From positions 62,001-126,000 of the forward strand of contig NZ_BONE01000003.1 of the NCBI RefSeq assembly GCF_016862555.1: a stretch of DNA of 64,000 bases, read 5' to 3'. Numbering within the stretch: the first letter of the stretch is position 1; each line of letters opens with the position of its first letter. The position numbers were made by a program, and so were the translations under genes. Below the pieces are notes generated by a model, which saw only the letters and a program-made list of their open reading frames with translations, was not told the DNA's origin and did no database searches. The stretch is from Asanoa siamensis. Its GTDB lineage: Bacteria > Actinomycetota > Actinomycetes > Mycobacteriales > Micromonosporaceae. Of the stretch, positions 34,510 to 43,211 are shown one piece after another.

Positions 34510-35322
34510 CTAGGGTCGCAGCTCCGCTACGCAGCACTTGACGCTGCCGCCGCCCTTCTTCAGCTCGCTCAGCTCGACGAGGACGGGGGTGTAGCCGGCC
34601 GCGGTCAGCTTCGCCGCGAGACCGGTCGCCTCGGCGTTGAGCACGACGTTGCGGCCGTCGCTGACCAGGTTGAGGCCGAAGGCCAGGGCGTCGGCCTCGT
34701 CGGCCAGCAGCGCGTCGGGGAAGAGCTGGGCCAGGATGCGCTGGGAGCCCGCGGAGAAGGCGCCCGGGTAGTAGGCGATGTTCCCGTCGTCGAGGGCCGC
34801 CAGGGCGACGTCGAGGTGGTAGAAGCGCGGGTCGACGAGCTGGAGCGAGATCGCCGGGCGCCCGAGGGCTTCCTGAGCGTGGCTGTGCGCGACGGCCTCG
34901 GTGCGGAAGCCGTAGCCGGCGAGGATCATCCCGCCGTACGCGTCGGGCAGGTAGGCGAAGTCGCCCTCACCCTCGTTGATCTCGGTCGGCTCGACGTACG
35001 CCCAGGTGCCCTGCTCCTCGTAGAAGGCGCGGTGGGCGGCTGCCTCGGCGGTGCGCTGCGGGTAGCGGAAGCGGGCGCCGAACGCCGTGCCGTCGACCGT
35101 GAACGCGCCGTTGGCGGCGTAGACCATGTCGGGCAGGCCGTCCTGCGCGGGGAGCACGTGGACGGTGTGCCCGAGCCGGGCGAGCGTCTCGCGCAACAGC
35201 TGCCACTGCTTCAACGCGAGTTCGACATCTACCGGCGCACTCGTGTCCATCCACGGGTTGATCGCGTACGCCACCGTGAAACGCTCCGGCGGGCACATGA
35301 GATATGTCCGCTTACGCGACAT
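34510..35322 (-). CDS. dimethylargininase (DDAH) / amidinotransferase family
   Basis: A 270-residue guanidine-modifying enzyme, with YLMCPPERFTVAYAINPWMD at the start, the substrate-binding NGAFTVDGTAFGARF and EGEGDFAYLP, catalytic His in FYHLDVALAALDDG, and the nucleophilic Cys in GGGSVKCCVAEL near the C-terminus. The family hydrolyses N-methylated arginine or arginine to citrulline. It is a second citrulline-producing gene besides arcA. The divergent Lrp-type regulator 83 bp away probably controls it. ATG 35322 was chosen: AAGGA lies about 10 nt upstream and the N-terminus then matches the family. Confidence 0.85.
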   Translation of the reverse strand: MSRKRTYLMCPPERFTVAYAINPWMDTSAPVDVELALKQWQLLRETLARLGHTVHVLPAQDGLPDMVYAANGAFTVDGTAFGARFRYPQRTAEAAAHRAFYEEQGTWAYVEPTEINEGEGDFAYLPDAYGGMILAGYGFRTEAVAHSHAQEALGRPAISLQLVDPRFYHLDVALAALDDGNIAYYPGAFSAGSQRILAQLFPDALLADEADALAFGLNLVSDGRNVVLNAEATGLAAKLTAAGYTPVLVELSELKKGGGSVKCCVAELRP

Positions 35323-35404
35323 CCGCTCGTCCTTCACGATCACCATGATCAGGTACTCTTCGTGGTCAAGACAGCCGAATCTCTTGCTTGGAAGAGGCGA
35401 AACG

Positions 35405-35863
35405 TTGCAGATCGACGAGGTGGACCAGCGAATCATTGCGTCGCTCGTCGCGGACGCGCGGTCCTCGTACTCGGAGATCGGTGAACGGGTCTCGCTCTCG
35501 GCCCCGGCGGTGAAGAGGCGCGTCGATCGACTGCGGGCCGCAGGGGTGATCAAGGGCTTCACGGCGGTGGTCGACCCGGCGGCCGTGGGGTGGACGACGG
35601 AGGCGTTCGTCGAGCTCTACTGCACGGGCCGGACGACGCCGGCGCAGCTGACGGTGGCGACGAGGAGGCATCCGGAGGTGGTGGGGGCCTACACGGTGTC
35701 GGGCGAGGCGGACGCGCTGGTCCATTTACGGGCGGCGGACATCGCGCATCTGGAGCAGGCGCTGGAGCGACTGCGGGCGGAGCCGTTCGTGACCTCGACG
35801 CGAAGCATGATCGTGCTGAGCCGGCTGGTGGACGCCCCGAACGTGGTGCCGGCGCCGAACTGA
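35405..35863 (+). CDS. Lrp/AsnC family transcriptional regulator
   Basis: A 152-residue regulator: N-terminal winged helix QIDEVDQRIIASLVADARSS with the HTH LSAPAVKRRVDRLRAAGVI, then a RAM ligand-binding domain (AYTVSGEADALVHLRAADI). Lrp proteins respond to amino acids. It is divergently transcribed from the dimethylargininase gene with an 83-bp shared promoter region, so it probably regulates arginine or citrulline metabolism. TTG start at 35405, supported by GAAGAGG about 8 nt upstream. The recognition site is not obvious. Confidence 0.88.
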   Translation: MQIDEVDQRIIASLVADARSSYSEIGERVSLSAPAVKRRVDRLRAAGVIKGFTAVVDPAAVGWTTEAFVELYCTGRTTPAQLTVATRRHPEVVGAYTVSGEADALVHLRAADIAHLEQALERLRAEPFVTSTRSMIVLSRLVDAPNVVPAPN

Positions 35864-35905
35864 CCCGGCGGGAACGCGGTCGGGGCGCGCGGCGTCAAAC
35901 CCGGC

Positions 35906-37798
35906 ATGACGAAGGCCAGTCGCGGTGCGATCGCCGTTGCCGCCGTGTTGCTCGTGTCCGGGTGCACCGCCGGTTCACCCCCGCCGGCCTCGTCTCCCCC
36001 GCCTCCGCCGCCGGCGGCGCCCGCGCCCGCGTTCCAGCTCGTCGCGTTCGACTCGTGTGCCGACGTGCTGGCCTCCGTGAAGAAGGCGGCCAAGGAGTCG
36101 GTGACGCCGTGGGGTTTCCCTGACGGGTTCGGCCGGGCCTGGGCGTCCGCGCGGGCCGCCGGTGCCGCGCCGGAGTCGCTCAATGCCCGCGACGCCGTCG
36201 AGAAGGGCGACACCGGCTTCTCGGGCACCAACACCCACGAGGCGGGTGTCGACGAGCCCGACCTGGTGAAGACCGACGGGCGACGGATCGTGACGGTCAG
36301 CGGCCAGGTGTTGCGGGTGGTCGACCCCGCCTCCCGCCGGTTGACCGGCACCGTCGACCTCGGCGGCGACGAGTTGCCGCTGATCGACCCGCAACTGCTG
36401 CTCTCCGGCGACCGGGCCATGGTGCTCACCGCGGTGCCGTCGCGGGTCGAGCCGGGCCGCGAGGCTGTCCGCGAGAGCCTGGTCCCGTGGGCCGCGACCA
36501 CCGTCCGGCTGATCACGGTCGACCTGGTCGGGCTGTCGGTGGTCGGCTCCTACACTCTCGACGGCTCGCTGGTCGACGCACGCCAGGTGGGCACGACCGC
36601 ACGGATCGTGGTGCGCTCGCGCCCGCGGATCACCTTCCCCTATCGGGAGCAGGGCACCGACGCCCAGCGCCTACGCGACAACCGGGCGACGATTGACCGG
36701 TCCACAATCGACGATTGGCTGCCACGCTGGTCGTCGCTCAACGGCGGGTCACGCGACGGCGGCCGGATCGACTGCGGGGCGCTGCGCAGGCCCGACGTCT
36801 TCTCGGGCACGTCGCTGCTGACGGTGCTGAGCTTCGACATCGGCGGCGCGTACGGCACCGGCGACCCGACCACGATCCTGGCCGACGGCGATCTGGTCTA
36901 CAGCAACGGCCCCAGCCTCTATGTGGCCAACGACCAGCGCTGGCGCACGTTCCAGACGGACCTGGTCCGGACCTCGCCCGGACGACCGCAGGACCTCTCG
37001 ACGGTGATCTACCGCTTCGACGTGTCCGCGGCCGGACCACCGCGCTACGTCGCCGCCGGTTCGATCCCCGGCAATGTGCTCAACCAGTACGCGATGTCGG
37101 AGTTCGACGGCCACCTGCGCGTGGCGACCACGCTGGCGTCGAACGAGTCGTCTGTCTACGTGTTGCGCGTAAGCGACCTGGCCCGGGTGGGCATGGTCGG
37201 CGGTCTGGGCAAGGGAGAGCGAATCTACAGTGTCCGGTTCGCGGGCGTGGTCGGCTACGTGGTGACGTTCCGGCAGACGGACCCTCTCTACACTGTGGAC
37301 CTCTCCAATCCGATGGCGCCGGCGGTGCGGGGCGAGCTGAAGATAAACGGATACTCCGCCTATTTGCACCCGGCGCCCAACGGCCGCCTGATCGGGGTAG
37401 GCCAGGACGCGGACGAACGCGGCATGACGCTCGGCACCCAGGTGTCACTTTTCGACGTCTCGAACCTGTCGACCCCCACGCGGGTGGCTCAGCATCGCAT
37501 CCCCGGCAGCTATTCGGAGGCCGAGCACGACCCACACGCGTTCCTCTACTGGGAGCGGACGGGCTTGCTGGTCGTCCCGGTGAACACAGGTGGCCAGCAG
37601 GAAATGCTTGCGCTGCACCTCTCGGGTTCGAAGCTGACGTCGCTGGGCACGGTGCGGCATGCAATGGGCAAGCTCGACTATCCACCGATGATCCGCCGGT
37701 CCCTGATGGTCTCCGGGACACTGTGGACGGTGTCGGAGGCCGGCATGCGGGCGACGGATCCTACGTCCATGCGCGACCAGGGGTGGATCGCCTTCTAG
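35906..37798 (+). CDS. secreted beta-propeller lipoprotein (COG4880-like)
   Basis: A 630-residue exported protein: signal peptide with lipobox LVSGC, a Pro-rich spacer (about residues 24-48), then repeated beta-propeller blades. Repeats such as RIVTVSGQVLRVVDPASRR, DLVYSNGPSLYVAND and VVGYVVTFRQTDPLYTVDLS fit the archaeal/bacterial secreted C-terminal beta-propeller family. Activity is unknown; such propellers bind ligands or proteins at the cell surface. ATG 35906. A convergent gene ends 223 bp downstream, across a low-complexity GGCGCA repeat. Confidence 0.75.
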   Translation: MTKASRGAIAVAAVLLVSGCTAGSPPPASSPPPPPPAAPAPAFQLVAFDSCADVLASVKKAAKESVTPWGFPDGFGRAWASARAAGAAPESLNARDAVEKGDTGFSGTNTHEAGVDEPDLVKTDGRRIVTVSGQVLRVVDPASRRLTGTVDLGGDELPLIDPQLLLSGDRAMVLTAVPSRVEPGREAVRESLVPWAATTVRLITVDLVGLSVVGSYTLDGSLVDARQVGTTARIVVRSRPRITFPYREQGTDAQRLRDNRATIDRSTIDDWLPRWSSLNGGSRDGGRIDCGALRRPDVFSGTSLLTVLSFDIGGAYGTGDPTTILADGDLVYSNGPSLYVANDQRWRTFQTDLVRTSPGRPQDLSTVIYRFDVSAAGPPRYVAAGSIPGNVLNQYAMSEFDGHLRVATTLASNESSVYVLRVSDLARVGMVGGLGKGERIYSVRFAGVVGYVVTFRQTDPLYTVDLSNPMAPAVRGELKINGYSAYLHPAPNGRLIGVGQDADERGMTLGTQVSLFDVSNLSTPTRVAQHRIPGSYSEAEHDPHAFLYWERTGLLVVPVNTGGQQEMLALHLSGSKLTSLGTVRHAMGKLDYPPMIRRSLMVSGTLWTVSEAGMRATDPTSMRDQGWIAF

Positions 37799-37830
37799 GA
37801 TGTGCATAGGCGGGGGACCCCGCAGGCACG

Positions 37831-37877
37831 AGGCGCAGGCGCAGGCGCAGACGCCCGCAGGCACAGGCGCAAGCGCG
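37831..37877. repeat. GGCGCA-type low-complexity repeat in convergent gap
   Basis: A run of imperfect hexamers (GGCGCAGGCGCAGGCGCAG, then GGCACAGGCGCAAGCGC) lies between the convergent ends of the beta-propeller gene (37798) and the TY-Chap-like gene (38022). The whole gap of 223 bp has no supported gene; it may form structured RNA and end both transcripts. Confidence 0.5.
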
Positions 37878-38021
37878 GACGCCCCGCCGCCGCCCGCGCA
37901 AGGCACGACCGCAGGGCCCTGGCAACGCACGGGCGCGTGGGGTAGTTCTGCGGCGTGCTGATGATGCGCGGCGTTCGTTGCGCGTCTGCCAGCGGCACGC
38001 CGCGCCAGTTGGTGCTTTTGC

Positions 38022-39119
38022 TTAGAGGTACATGCCCGTCTTGGGCTCCTGCGCGGTCGTGCGGTGGGGTGGCTTGTCGCCCTCGCCGAAGAAGCGCTTG
38101 CCGCCGAACTCGCCGTGTAGGCGGTCGTCGAGTTCGTCGGCCAGGCCCGTCATGACCTGGACGGCGAGCATCAGGTGGGTCGCCTGGAAGTTGCGGCCGA
38201 AGACGGGGATCGACGCCCAGACGGTGTCGTTGGTGCAGTAGAGGCGGCCGATCGGCATGCGGTTGGTCAGCTCGGAGAGCTTCACGTACAGCTGCTCGGT
38301 CGGGTCGACCTCGGTGAGCACCGGCGAGAAGACGTCGACCAGCGGCGGGTTGTCCCGGACGCGTACGAAGACCATGGCCGAGCCGGCCCTGATGCCGATG
38401 TCGCCGTCGGAGTCGAGCGTGAGCTGGTCCGGCTCGGACTTCATCAGCGCGGCGACCACGGTGCGCACGCGCTCCTCGAGCGCCACGCTGTCGTCGTCGG
38501 CCGGCTGCTGCTCACCGCGGGCGGCGATCGCCTGGCCGGCCTTAATGGCGCTGTCGAGGTCGAGGCTCCCGGCCAACTCGGGGCGCGCGGTGGCGAGCGG
38601 CTCGACGGGGATCGGCTCATCCTCGGCGTCGTGCACGAGGTAGACGAGGAAAGCGGGGTGCGGGGCGCCGTAGACGTCGCGCAACGTACGCGAAACGGTC
38701 GTGGCGATCCGGGACGCGTCCTTGATCGGCGCATGCAACCCGAACTGCTCACCGGAATCCGGCAACACCCCGGGCGGCGACCACCCGAGCGCGACAAGAT
38801 CGGCTACCGCGCCCCGGTCGAGCCGGTAGCCCTCCGGCAGCGACGCGTTGCCGACCGCGAGCGCGCGCACCATGCCGTCGCTGACGATCTGAAGCTCGAC
38901 CGAGTAGACGGCAGCACCGGTGCCCGAGGCGGTCGGATCCAGCGTCAGCTCGACGCGCGAGCCGACCGGAAGCCCGGGAAGCACCGTCGACAGCGCCCGC
39001 GCGAAGTCACGCCACGCCTCGATGACCTTGCCCCGCAGGTCAGCCGTGCTCGCCTCGTCGAGCAGGATGGCATCGGCAAAGCCTTCGTCGCCCGTACTCG
39101 CTAGCTGCGCTGACGTCAT
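38022..39119 (-). CDS. TY-Chap/YbjN-like putative peptide chaperone ending in a proteasome-type tail
   Basis: A 365-residue soluble protein with two related type III chaperone/YbjN-like halves: an N-terminal domain (about 25-180; SRVELTLDPTASG, PAFLVYLVHD) and a C-terminal domain (about 215-345; VFVRVRDNPPLVDVFSPVL, LYVKLSELTNRMPIGRLYC, ATHLMLAVQVMTGLADELDD). Such domains are proposed to hold peptides or unfolded chains. The extreme C-terminus is Lys-Thr-Gly-Met-Tyr-Leu after a disordered linker, matching the HbYX/GQYL class of 20S proteasome docking tails. GGAGG at the -10 position supports ATG 39119. The docking role is inference. Confidence 0.75.
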   Translation of the reverse strand: MTSAQLASTGDEGFADAILLDEASTADLRGKVIEAWRDFARALSTVLPGLPVGSRVELTLDPTASGTGAAVYSVELQIVSDGMVRALAVGNASLPEGYRLDRGAVADLVALGWSPPGVLPDSGEQFGLHAPIKDASRIATTVSRTLRDVYGAPHPAFLVYLVHDAEDEPIPVEPLATARPELAGSLDLDSAIKAGQAIAARGEQQPADDDSVALEERVRTVVAALMKSEPDQLTLDSDGDIGIRAGSAMVFVRVRDNPPLVDVFSPVLTEVDPTEQLYVKLSELTNRMPIGRLYCTNDTVWASIPVFGRNFQATHLMLAVQVMTGLADELDDRLHGEFGGKRFFGEGDKPPHRTTAQEPKTGMYL

Positions 39120-39555
39120 GATCGCCTCCGTCCGTCAGCCACACCCTACCCACGGCACCGGTCGGCACGGATAGGCCGGTGTGAGTCGGATAACCGCATT
39201 ACACCGCGCTTCCGCCCGCTCCTCGGACCGAGCCCGGGGCCCAAGCCCCGACCCTAGGCCAAACCCATGATCAACGCGTTCCCCGGGGGGACACGCGCCC
39301 TCGTACGAGCCAACAACGCCATCACCCAAACGACCACCCAAATCCACCATCCGAAGCGAACCCGAAGATTTCGCGGTTTTCGGCAGCAGACGCCCGCAGG
39401 GTCTTCTTGCCTGCCACCGACAACCGTGTCCCGGCGGCCCTGCGGTCGCTGGCCGGCTTGACAATGATCCGGCGTATGGGCCGTGGTCGGTTAGCGGCGG
39501 CGTTCGGACGGGCAGGGGCATAGCCTCGTAGCAGGTCTGGTCTGGAAGGAGCACC
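39120..39555. other. 436-bp gap without gene
   Basis: No supported coding region. The left part holds the promoter of the TY-Chap-like gene (ACCCTA at 39143-39148, TAGGGT on the minus strand, about 24 nt from the start). The right part includes TTGACA at 39458-39463 and the mobA ribosome site GGAAGGAG (39544-39551). The centre has lower GC (CACCCAAATCC region) and reads as non-coding. Confidence 0.5.
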
Positions 39556-40164
39556 GTGGCGAGGTTCGCGGCCGTCGTGTTGGCGGGCGGCAGTGCCCGG
39601 CGGATGGGCGGATCCGACAAGCCGTCCGTGCTCGTGGCCGGGATCTCGATGCGCGACCGGGTGCTGTCCGCCGTCGCCGCGGCGGAACCGCGCGTGGTCG
39701 TCGGCGGACGCTCCGATGTGCCGGACGGCGTGCGCTGGACCCGCGAGGAGCCACCCGGTGGCGGACCGGTCGCCGCCCTCGCCGCCGGACTCGCGACGGT
39801 GGACCCGGGCGCGGAAGAGGTGGTCGTCGTAGCCGGCGACCTACCGATGCTGACGACGGCAGCCGTACACGACCTGCGCGAAGCTCTGTCCACTGCGGAC
39901 GGATCACTGTTCGTCGACCGCGACGGCCGGCGGCAGTTGCTGTGCGGGGTATGGCGGACCGCGGCCCTGCGCCGCCGCCTGACCGAGATGGCCGCAGCGC
40001 AGCCCGGCGGGGTAGCCGGCGCGTCGATGCGCGCCCTGATCGAACCCCTCGACGTGGTCGACGTTTCGTGGGCGGGAGAAGATCCGCCGCCGTGGTTCGA
40101 CTGCGACACCGATGACGACCTCCGTAAGGTGCGGGAATGGCTGACAGCGAAAACCACGGGATAA
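39556..40164 (+). CDS. mobA: molybdenum cofactor guanylyltransferase
   Basis: A 202-residue nucleotidyltransferase that attaches GMP to molybdenum cofactor. The signature VVLAGGSARRMGGSDK (Gly-rich loop with Arg and Lys) is at residues 7-22, followed by VVVAGDLPML (metal Asp) and the C-terminal PPPWFDCDTDDDL. The next gene overlaps its end by 28 bp in another frame. It belongs to a Moco group with fdhD, moaA and moaD nearby. GTG start with GGAAGGAG 5 nt upstream. Confidence 0.85.
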   Translation: MARFAAVVLAGGSARRMGGSDKPSVLVAGISMRDRVLSAVAAAEPRVVVGGRSDVPDGVRWTREEPPGGGPVAALAAGLATVDPGAEEVVVVAGDLPMLTTAAVHDLREALSTADGSLFVDRDGRRQLLCGVWRTAALRRRLTEMAAAQPGGVAGASMRALIEPLDVVDVSWAGEDPPPWFDCDTDDDLRKVREWLTAKTTG

Positions 40165-40421
40165 CGCTCGACGAGTGGGTCAAGGCGGCCTGCGCACACC
40201 TGGGCATCGACCCGTCCGACGCCCAGGTGCCGCTGGTGCTCAACCTGGCCAAGGACGTCGCCCACAACACCGTCCGACCGGCGGCACCGGTCACCGCCTA
40301 CCTGCTGGGCCTCTCCGTCGGTCGCGGTGCCGACCCCCGCACGACCGCGGCCGAGTTGACCGCGCTCGCGACCGGCCAATCCGACGCCGGGCCGGCAGGC
40401 GAACGAGCCACCGACCGCTGA
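40137..40421 (+). CDS. DUF6457 domain protein
   Basis: A 94-residue acidic helical protein: LDEWVKAACAHLGID, VPLVLNLAKDVAHNTVRPAAPV and GLSVGRGADPRTTAAELT. DUF6457 is frequently encoded with or fused to molybdopterin guanylyltransferase, and here the start overlaps mobA by 28 bp. A role in Moco handling is likely by association only. Its final codons lie inside the first copy of a 32-bp repeat, two further copies of which follow the stop. Confidence 0.8.
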   Translation: MADSENHGITLDEWVKAACAHLGIDPSDAQVPLVLNLAKDVAHNTVRPAAPVTAYLLGLSVGRGADPRTTAAELTALATGQSDAGPAGERATDR

Positions 40422-40551
40422 CGCCACCTCACGGCCACGAACCCCCGCCCGACCCCCCGGGCCACCGACCGCTGACGCCACCTCACGGCCACCCCGAACC
40501 CCTGACCCAAACCCGCCGAGCCACCCACCGCTGACGCCATCACGCGGCCAC
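40407..40551. repeat. three copies of a 32-bp element after the DUF6457 gene
   Basis: Copies at 40407-40438, 40461-40492 (identical to the first, starting GCCACCGACCGCTGACG) and 40520-40551 (diverged). The first copy contains the TGA stop of the DUF6457 gene, so the 3' end of the gene was duplicated into the gap. Spacing 54 and 59 bp. Confidence 0.7.
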
Positions 40552-40952
40552 CCCGAATCCTCGGCCGAACCGTCCGAGCCGTCGCGTGACCTTGGCCGCG
40601 GTCAACCCTGGCCACGACCGGTCAGTCGGCCATCATCGGCAGGAGTGCCCCGCGCCGGCCGGGGGACGCCCACCCGCTGCGACAAGTCACCGCGGTGGGT
40701 CGGCGGCCCCTGGATGCAGCGGTCGACCGAGCTTCATGCCCAGCAGAAGCGCGTTTCCTACCCGGTGCCTCCTTCCCCGCAGCGGGTCGTGAGAGCGACC
40801 CAGCGACCGCCGCGCCTCCAGTCCGTCGGGGACCCGGGCCCGAGCGCCCCGAGCCCGAGCGCCTTCGCACTGCGCGGGCCAGCGGCCGAGGTCCGCGCCG
40901 GTTTGCCGGTCATCCGTGCGCGTCGTAGCGCCAGCAGGGGCAGGATGGTGGC
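40422..40952. other. 531-bp gap without supported gene
   Basis: After the repeat (to 40551) the sequence has high GC and no credible open frame with a ribosome site. No Moco or cobalamin riboswitch core could be recognised. The fdhD promoter is probably at its right end (CAGGAT at 40941-40946, 6 nt from the GTG). Confidence 0.4.
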
Positions 40953-41837
40953 GTGGGACGCGTAACCGACAGGCGGGAGATCGTGCGTATCGACCTCTCG
41001 ACCGGCACCGCCGTGCGCCGGATGGACTCGATCTCCGGTGAGGAGCCGCTCGAGATCCGGGTGGGTAGCCGCGCCGACGGGCCAGGGCCCCGGCGGCCGC
41101 TCGCCGTCACCATGCGTACTCCGGGTGACGACATCGATCTCGCCATCGGGTTCCTGCTGACCGAAGGCGTGATCCGCGACGCCGGCGACATCGTCACCGC
41201 CCAGCTGTGCGCAGGCACGGACACTCCCAACACCTACAACGTGGTCGACATCGTGCTCGCCGACGACGTGCCCGCGCCCGACACCGATCCCGCTCGTGCG
41301 TTCTACACGACCAGTTCCTGCGGCGTCTGCGGCAAGGCGAGCATCGACGCGATCCGTACCCGGTCGCCGTGGCAACTCGCCGAGAGCGGGATGACCATCT
41401 CCGCCCACCAGCTCGCGGCCCTGCCCGAGCGGCTGCGGGCCGCCCAGCGGGCGTTCGACCGTACCGGTGGACTGCATGCCGCCGGACTGTTCACCGCCGA
41501 CGGCGAGCCGGTGCTGGTGCGTGAGGACGTCGGGCGGCACAACGCCGTCGACAAGGTCATCGGACGGGCCGTCGCGGAGCACCGCTTGCCGCTGCGCGAC
41601 CATGTGTTGCTCGTGTCCGGGCGCGCCAGTTTCGAGCTCACGCAGAAGGCGTGGATGGCCGGAATCCCGCTGCTGGCCGCCGTGTCGGCGCCGAGTTCGC
41701 TCGCCGTCGACCTGGCGCAGGAAGCCGGCATGACGCTGGTCGGCTTCCTGCGTGGCGTGACCATGAACGTGTACGCCGGCGCCCACCGCGTCACCCAGGC
41801 CGATCCCGAGCGCACGGCGACGCAGGCGGCCGGCTGA
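40953..41837 (+). CDS. fdhD: sulfur carrier protein FdhD
   Basis: A 294-residue protein that transfers sulfur to the molybdenum cofactor for formate dehydrogenase maturation. The Cys motif SSCGVCGKASIDAI (two Cys, CGVCG, about residue 129) accepts sulfur from a Cys desulfurase. Family marks: EEPLEIRV, DIDLAIGFLLTEGVI, REDVGRHNAVDKVIG, LVSGRASFELTQKAW. No formate dehydrogenase gene is in the window. GTG start 40953 matches the family N-terminus and has CAGGAT 6 nt upstream. Confidence 0.93.
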   Translation: MGRVTDRREIVRIDLSTGTAVRRMDSISGEEPLEIRVGSRADGPGPRRPLAVTMRTPGDDIDLAIGFLLTEGVIRDAGDIVTAQLCAGTDTPNTYNVVDIVLADDVPAPDTDPARAFYTTSSCGVCGKASIDAIRTRSPWQLAESGMTISAHQLAALPERLRAAQRAFDRTGGLHAAGLFTADGEPVLVREDVGRHNAVDKVIGRAVAEHRLPLRDHVLLVSGRASFELTQKAWMAGIPLLAAVSAPSSLAVDLAQEAGMTLVGFLRGVTMNVYAGAHRVTQADPERTATQAAG

Positions 41838-41927
41838 GACCCGCCCGGCGACATCGGCGGTCGCGAGCAATCGCGAAGCGACGACCCAGACCAGAGCGAC
41901 CCATCGCTCCCACATCACGCACCACCC

Positions 41928-43067
41928 TCAGCTCGCCTGTTCGAGGCCGGTGTGCGGACCGATCCAGCGGCGCCGAACGCGTCGCTCCCGGCTGGACGGG
42001 GAGTGCCGCTGCCGGTCGGCCGCCTCCACCATGGCCGACGGTGGGAGGCACTGCTCGAGGACGTCGTCGACCATGAGTGCCAGGCCGTACTCCGGGTCGA
42101 CCGCGAGCGCTCGTTCCACGGCGATGGTCGCCAGCGCACCGAGACCGACCCGCCAGGCAGCGAAGGCGAGCAGGCTGGCCGGCGCGGCCGCGAGCGGCGG
42201 GTCGACGCGACGGACCACGTCGCTCCAGAGGTCGACCTGCCACTCGTCGTCGGTGGTGTGCTCCCACGCGTGGTCGCGCACGGGCAGGTGGACCAGCAGC
42301 ACGCTCAGCCAGGCCACCTCGTCGTCGGTGAGCCGACCGCCGGCTCGATAGCGGTCGGCCGCGTCGTCGACCGCCTCGTCGCCCGCGGCCCGCAGTGCTC
42401 TCGCCACACGGGCATTCGCCTGCACGGCGGCGCCGGCCGCCCGCGGCGTCATCGGGCGCAGCCGGGTCGAACCGCGGTCTGCCGCTGCCCGGGTGCGGTC
42501 GACGAGGGCCGTCAGACGGGCGTCGGCCCTGGCCGTGGCCTCGGTCATCGGGGCACGGTCGGGGCCGGTGACCGGTGCGATGGAGTCCGCGACGGCTTCC
42601 CGGTCGGGCAGCGCGACCCGGCCCGCGTAGACGGCGGCCGCGCCGACGCAGGTCGTGGTCGGGTCGAACGGCTGGCCCTCGGGCGGGCAGCAGTTCGGGT
42701 TGGCGCAGACGTAGGACCAGTAGCGGCCGTCCTGCACGCGGAGCACGTCGAGCATGGTGATGTCGGTGGACCGCAGCGCCACGCACACCGCCTCGGCGAT
42801 CGGTGTCACGGCGTTCGACGGTCCGTACCCGATGATCGCGATCGCGTCGACGGTGTCGCGGACCAGCACCGCGACCAGGCGACGAGCGGCTTCGTCCACG
42901 GATGCCGCGCTCGGTAGATCGCCGCGCGCCACGAAACGGACGCGGTCGCCGACGATCGCGAGGACCACGATGCTCTCGGTCGGATAGAAACCGAGCAAAT
43001 AGGGCACCGACGCGATGAGGTCGGCGCAGGAACGCACTGTGATGGGTGGCGCCTCGGTAGCGGTCAT
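41928..43067 (-). CDS. DUF4192 domain protein
   Basis: A 379-residue actinobacterial DUF4192 protein. Family motifs are ADLIASVPYLLGFYPTES near the start, VLVRDTVDAIAIIGYG, the Cys segment YVCANPNCCPPEGQPFD (about residues 137-153) that may bind metal, and the helical C-terminal half with LSVLLVHLPVRDHAWEH. Role unknown. ATG 43067 was preferred over 43166, which would put the N-terminus into the DnaA-box region. Transcribed away from the GNAT gene upstream. Confidence 0.85.
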   Translation of the reverse strand: MTATEAPPITVRSCADLIASVPYLLGFYPTESIVVLAIVGDRVRFVARGDLPSAASVDEAARRLVAVLVRDTVDAIAIIGYGPSNAVTPIAEAVCVALRSTDITMLDVLRVQDGRYWSYVCANPNCCPPEGQPFDPTTTCVGAAAVYAGRVALPDREAVADSIAPVTGPDRAPMTEATARADARLTALVDRTRAAADRGSTRLRPMTPRAAGAAVQANARVARALRAAGDEAVDDAADRYRAGGRLTDDEVAWLSVLLVHLPVRDHAWEHTTDDEWQVDLWSDVVRRVDPPLAAAPASLLAFAAWRVGLGALATIAVERALAVDPEYGLALMVDDVLEQCLPPSAMVEAADRQRHSPSSRERRVRRRWIGPHTGLEQAS

Positions 43068-43120
43068 GGCGCGGAAGCTTGGTCGACGGCGGTGGGTGAT
43101 CGCCACCGTACGGACCGCAG

Positions 43121-43168
43121 CTGTGGATAACTTCGTACGCCGACGCGGGCGGCACGAGTTATCCACAG
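43121..43168. promoter_or_regulatory. convergent pair of perfect DnaA boxes
   Basis: CTGTGGATAACT at 43121-43132 and AGTTATCCACAG at 43157-43168 form perfect 12-bp inverted arms with a 24-bp centre. Each arm contains TTATCCACA, the 9-mer DnaA box, in opposite orientation. It lies in a 144-bp gap between the DUF4192 start and the GNAT stop. There is no dnaA or origin-type gene near. The arms could also form an RNA hairpin, but without a T-run. Confidence 0.6.
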
Positions 43169-43211
43169 GCCGCCGTGAAGATCCCCGCGTCGGCCCCGCG
43201 GAACGGGAGAC

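Noticed and set aside
40560-40952. Possible riboswitch (Moco or cobalamin) upstream of fdhD
   Set aside because: No conserved core could be matched on either strand.
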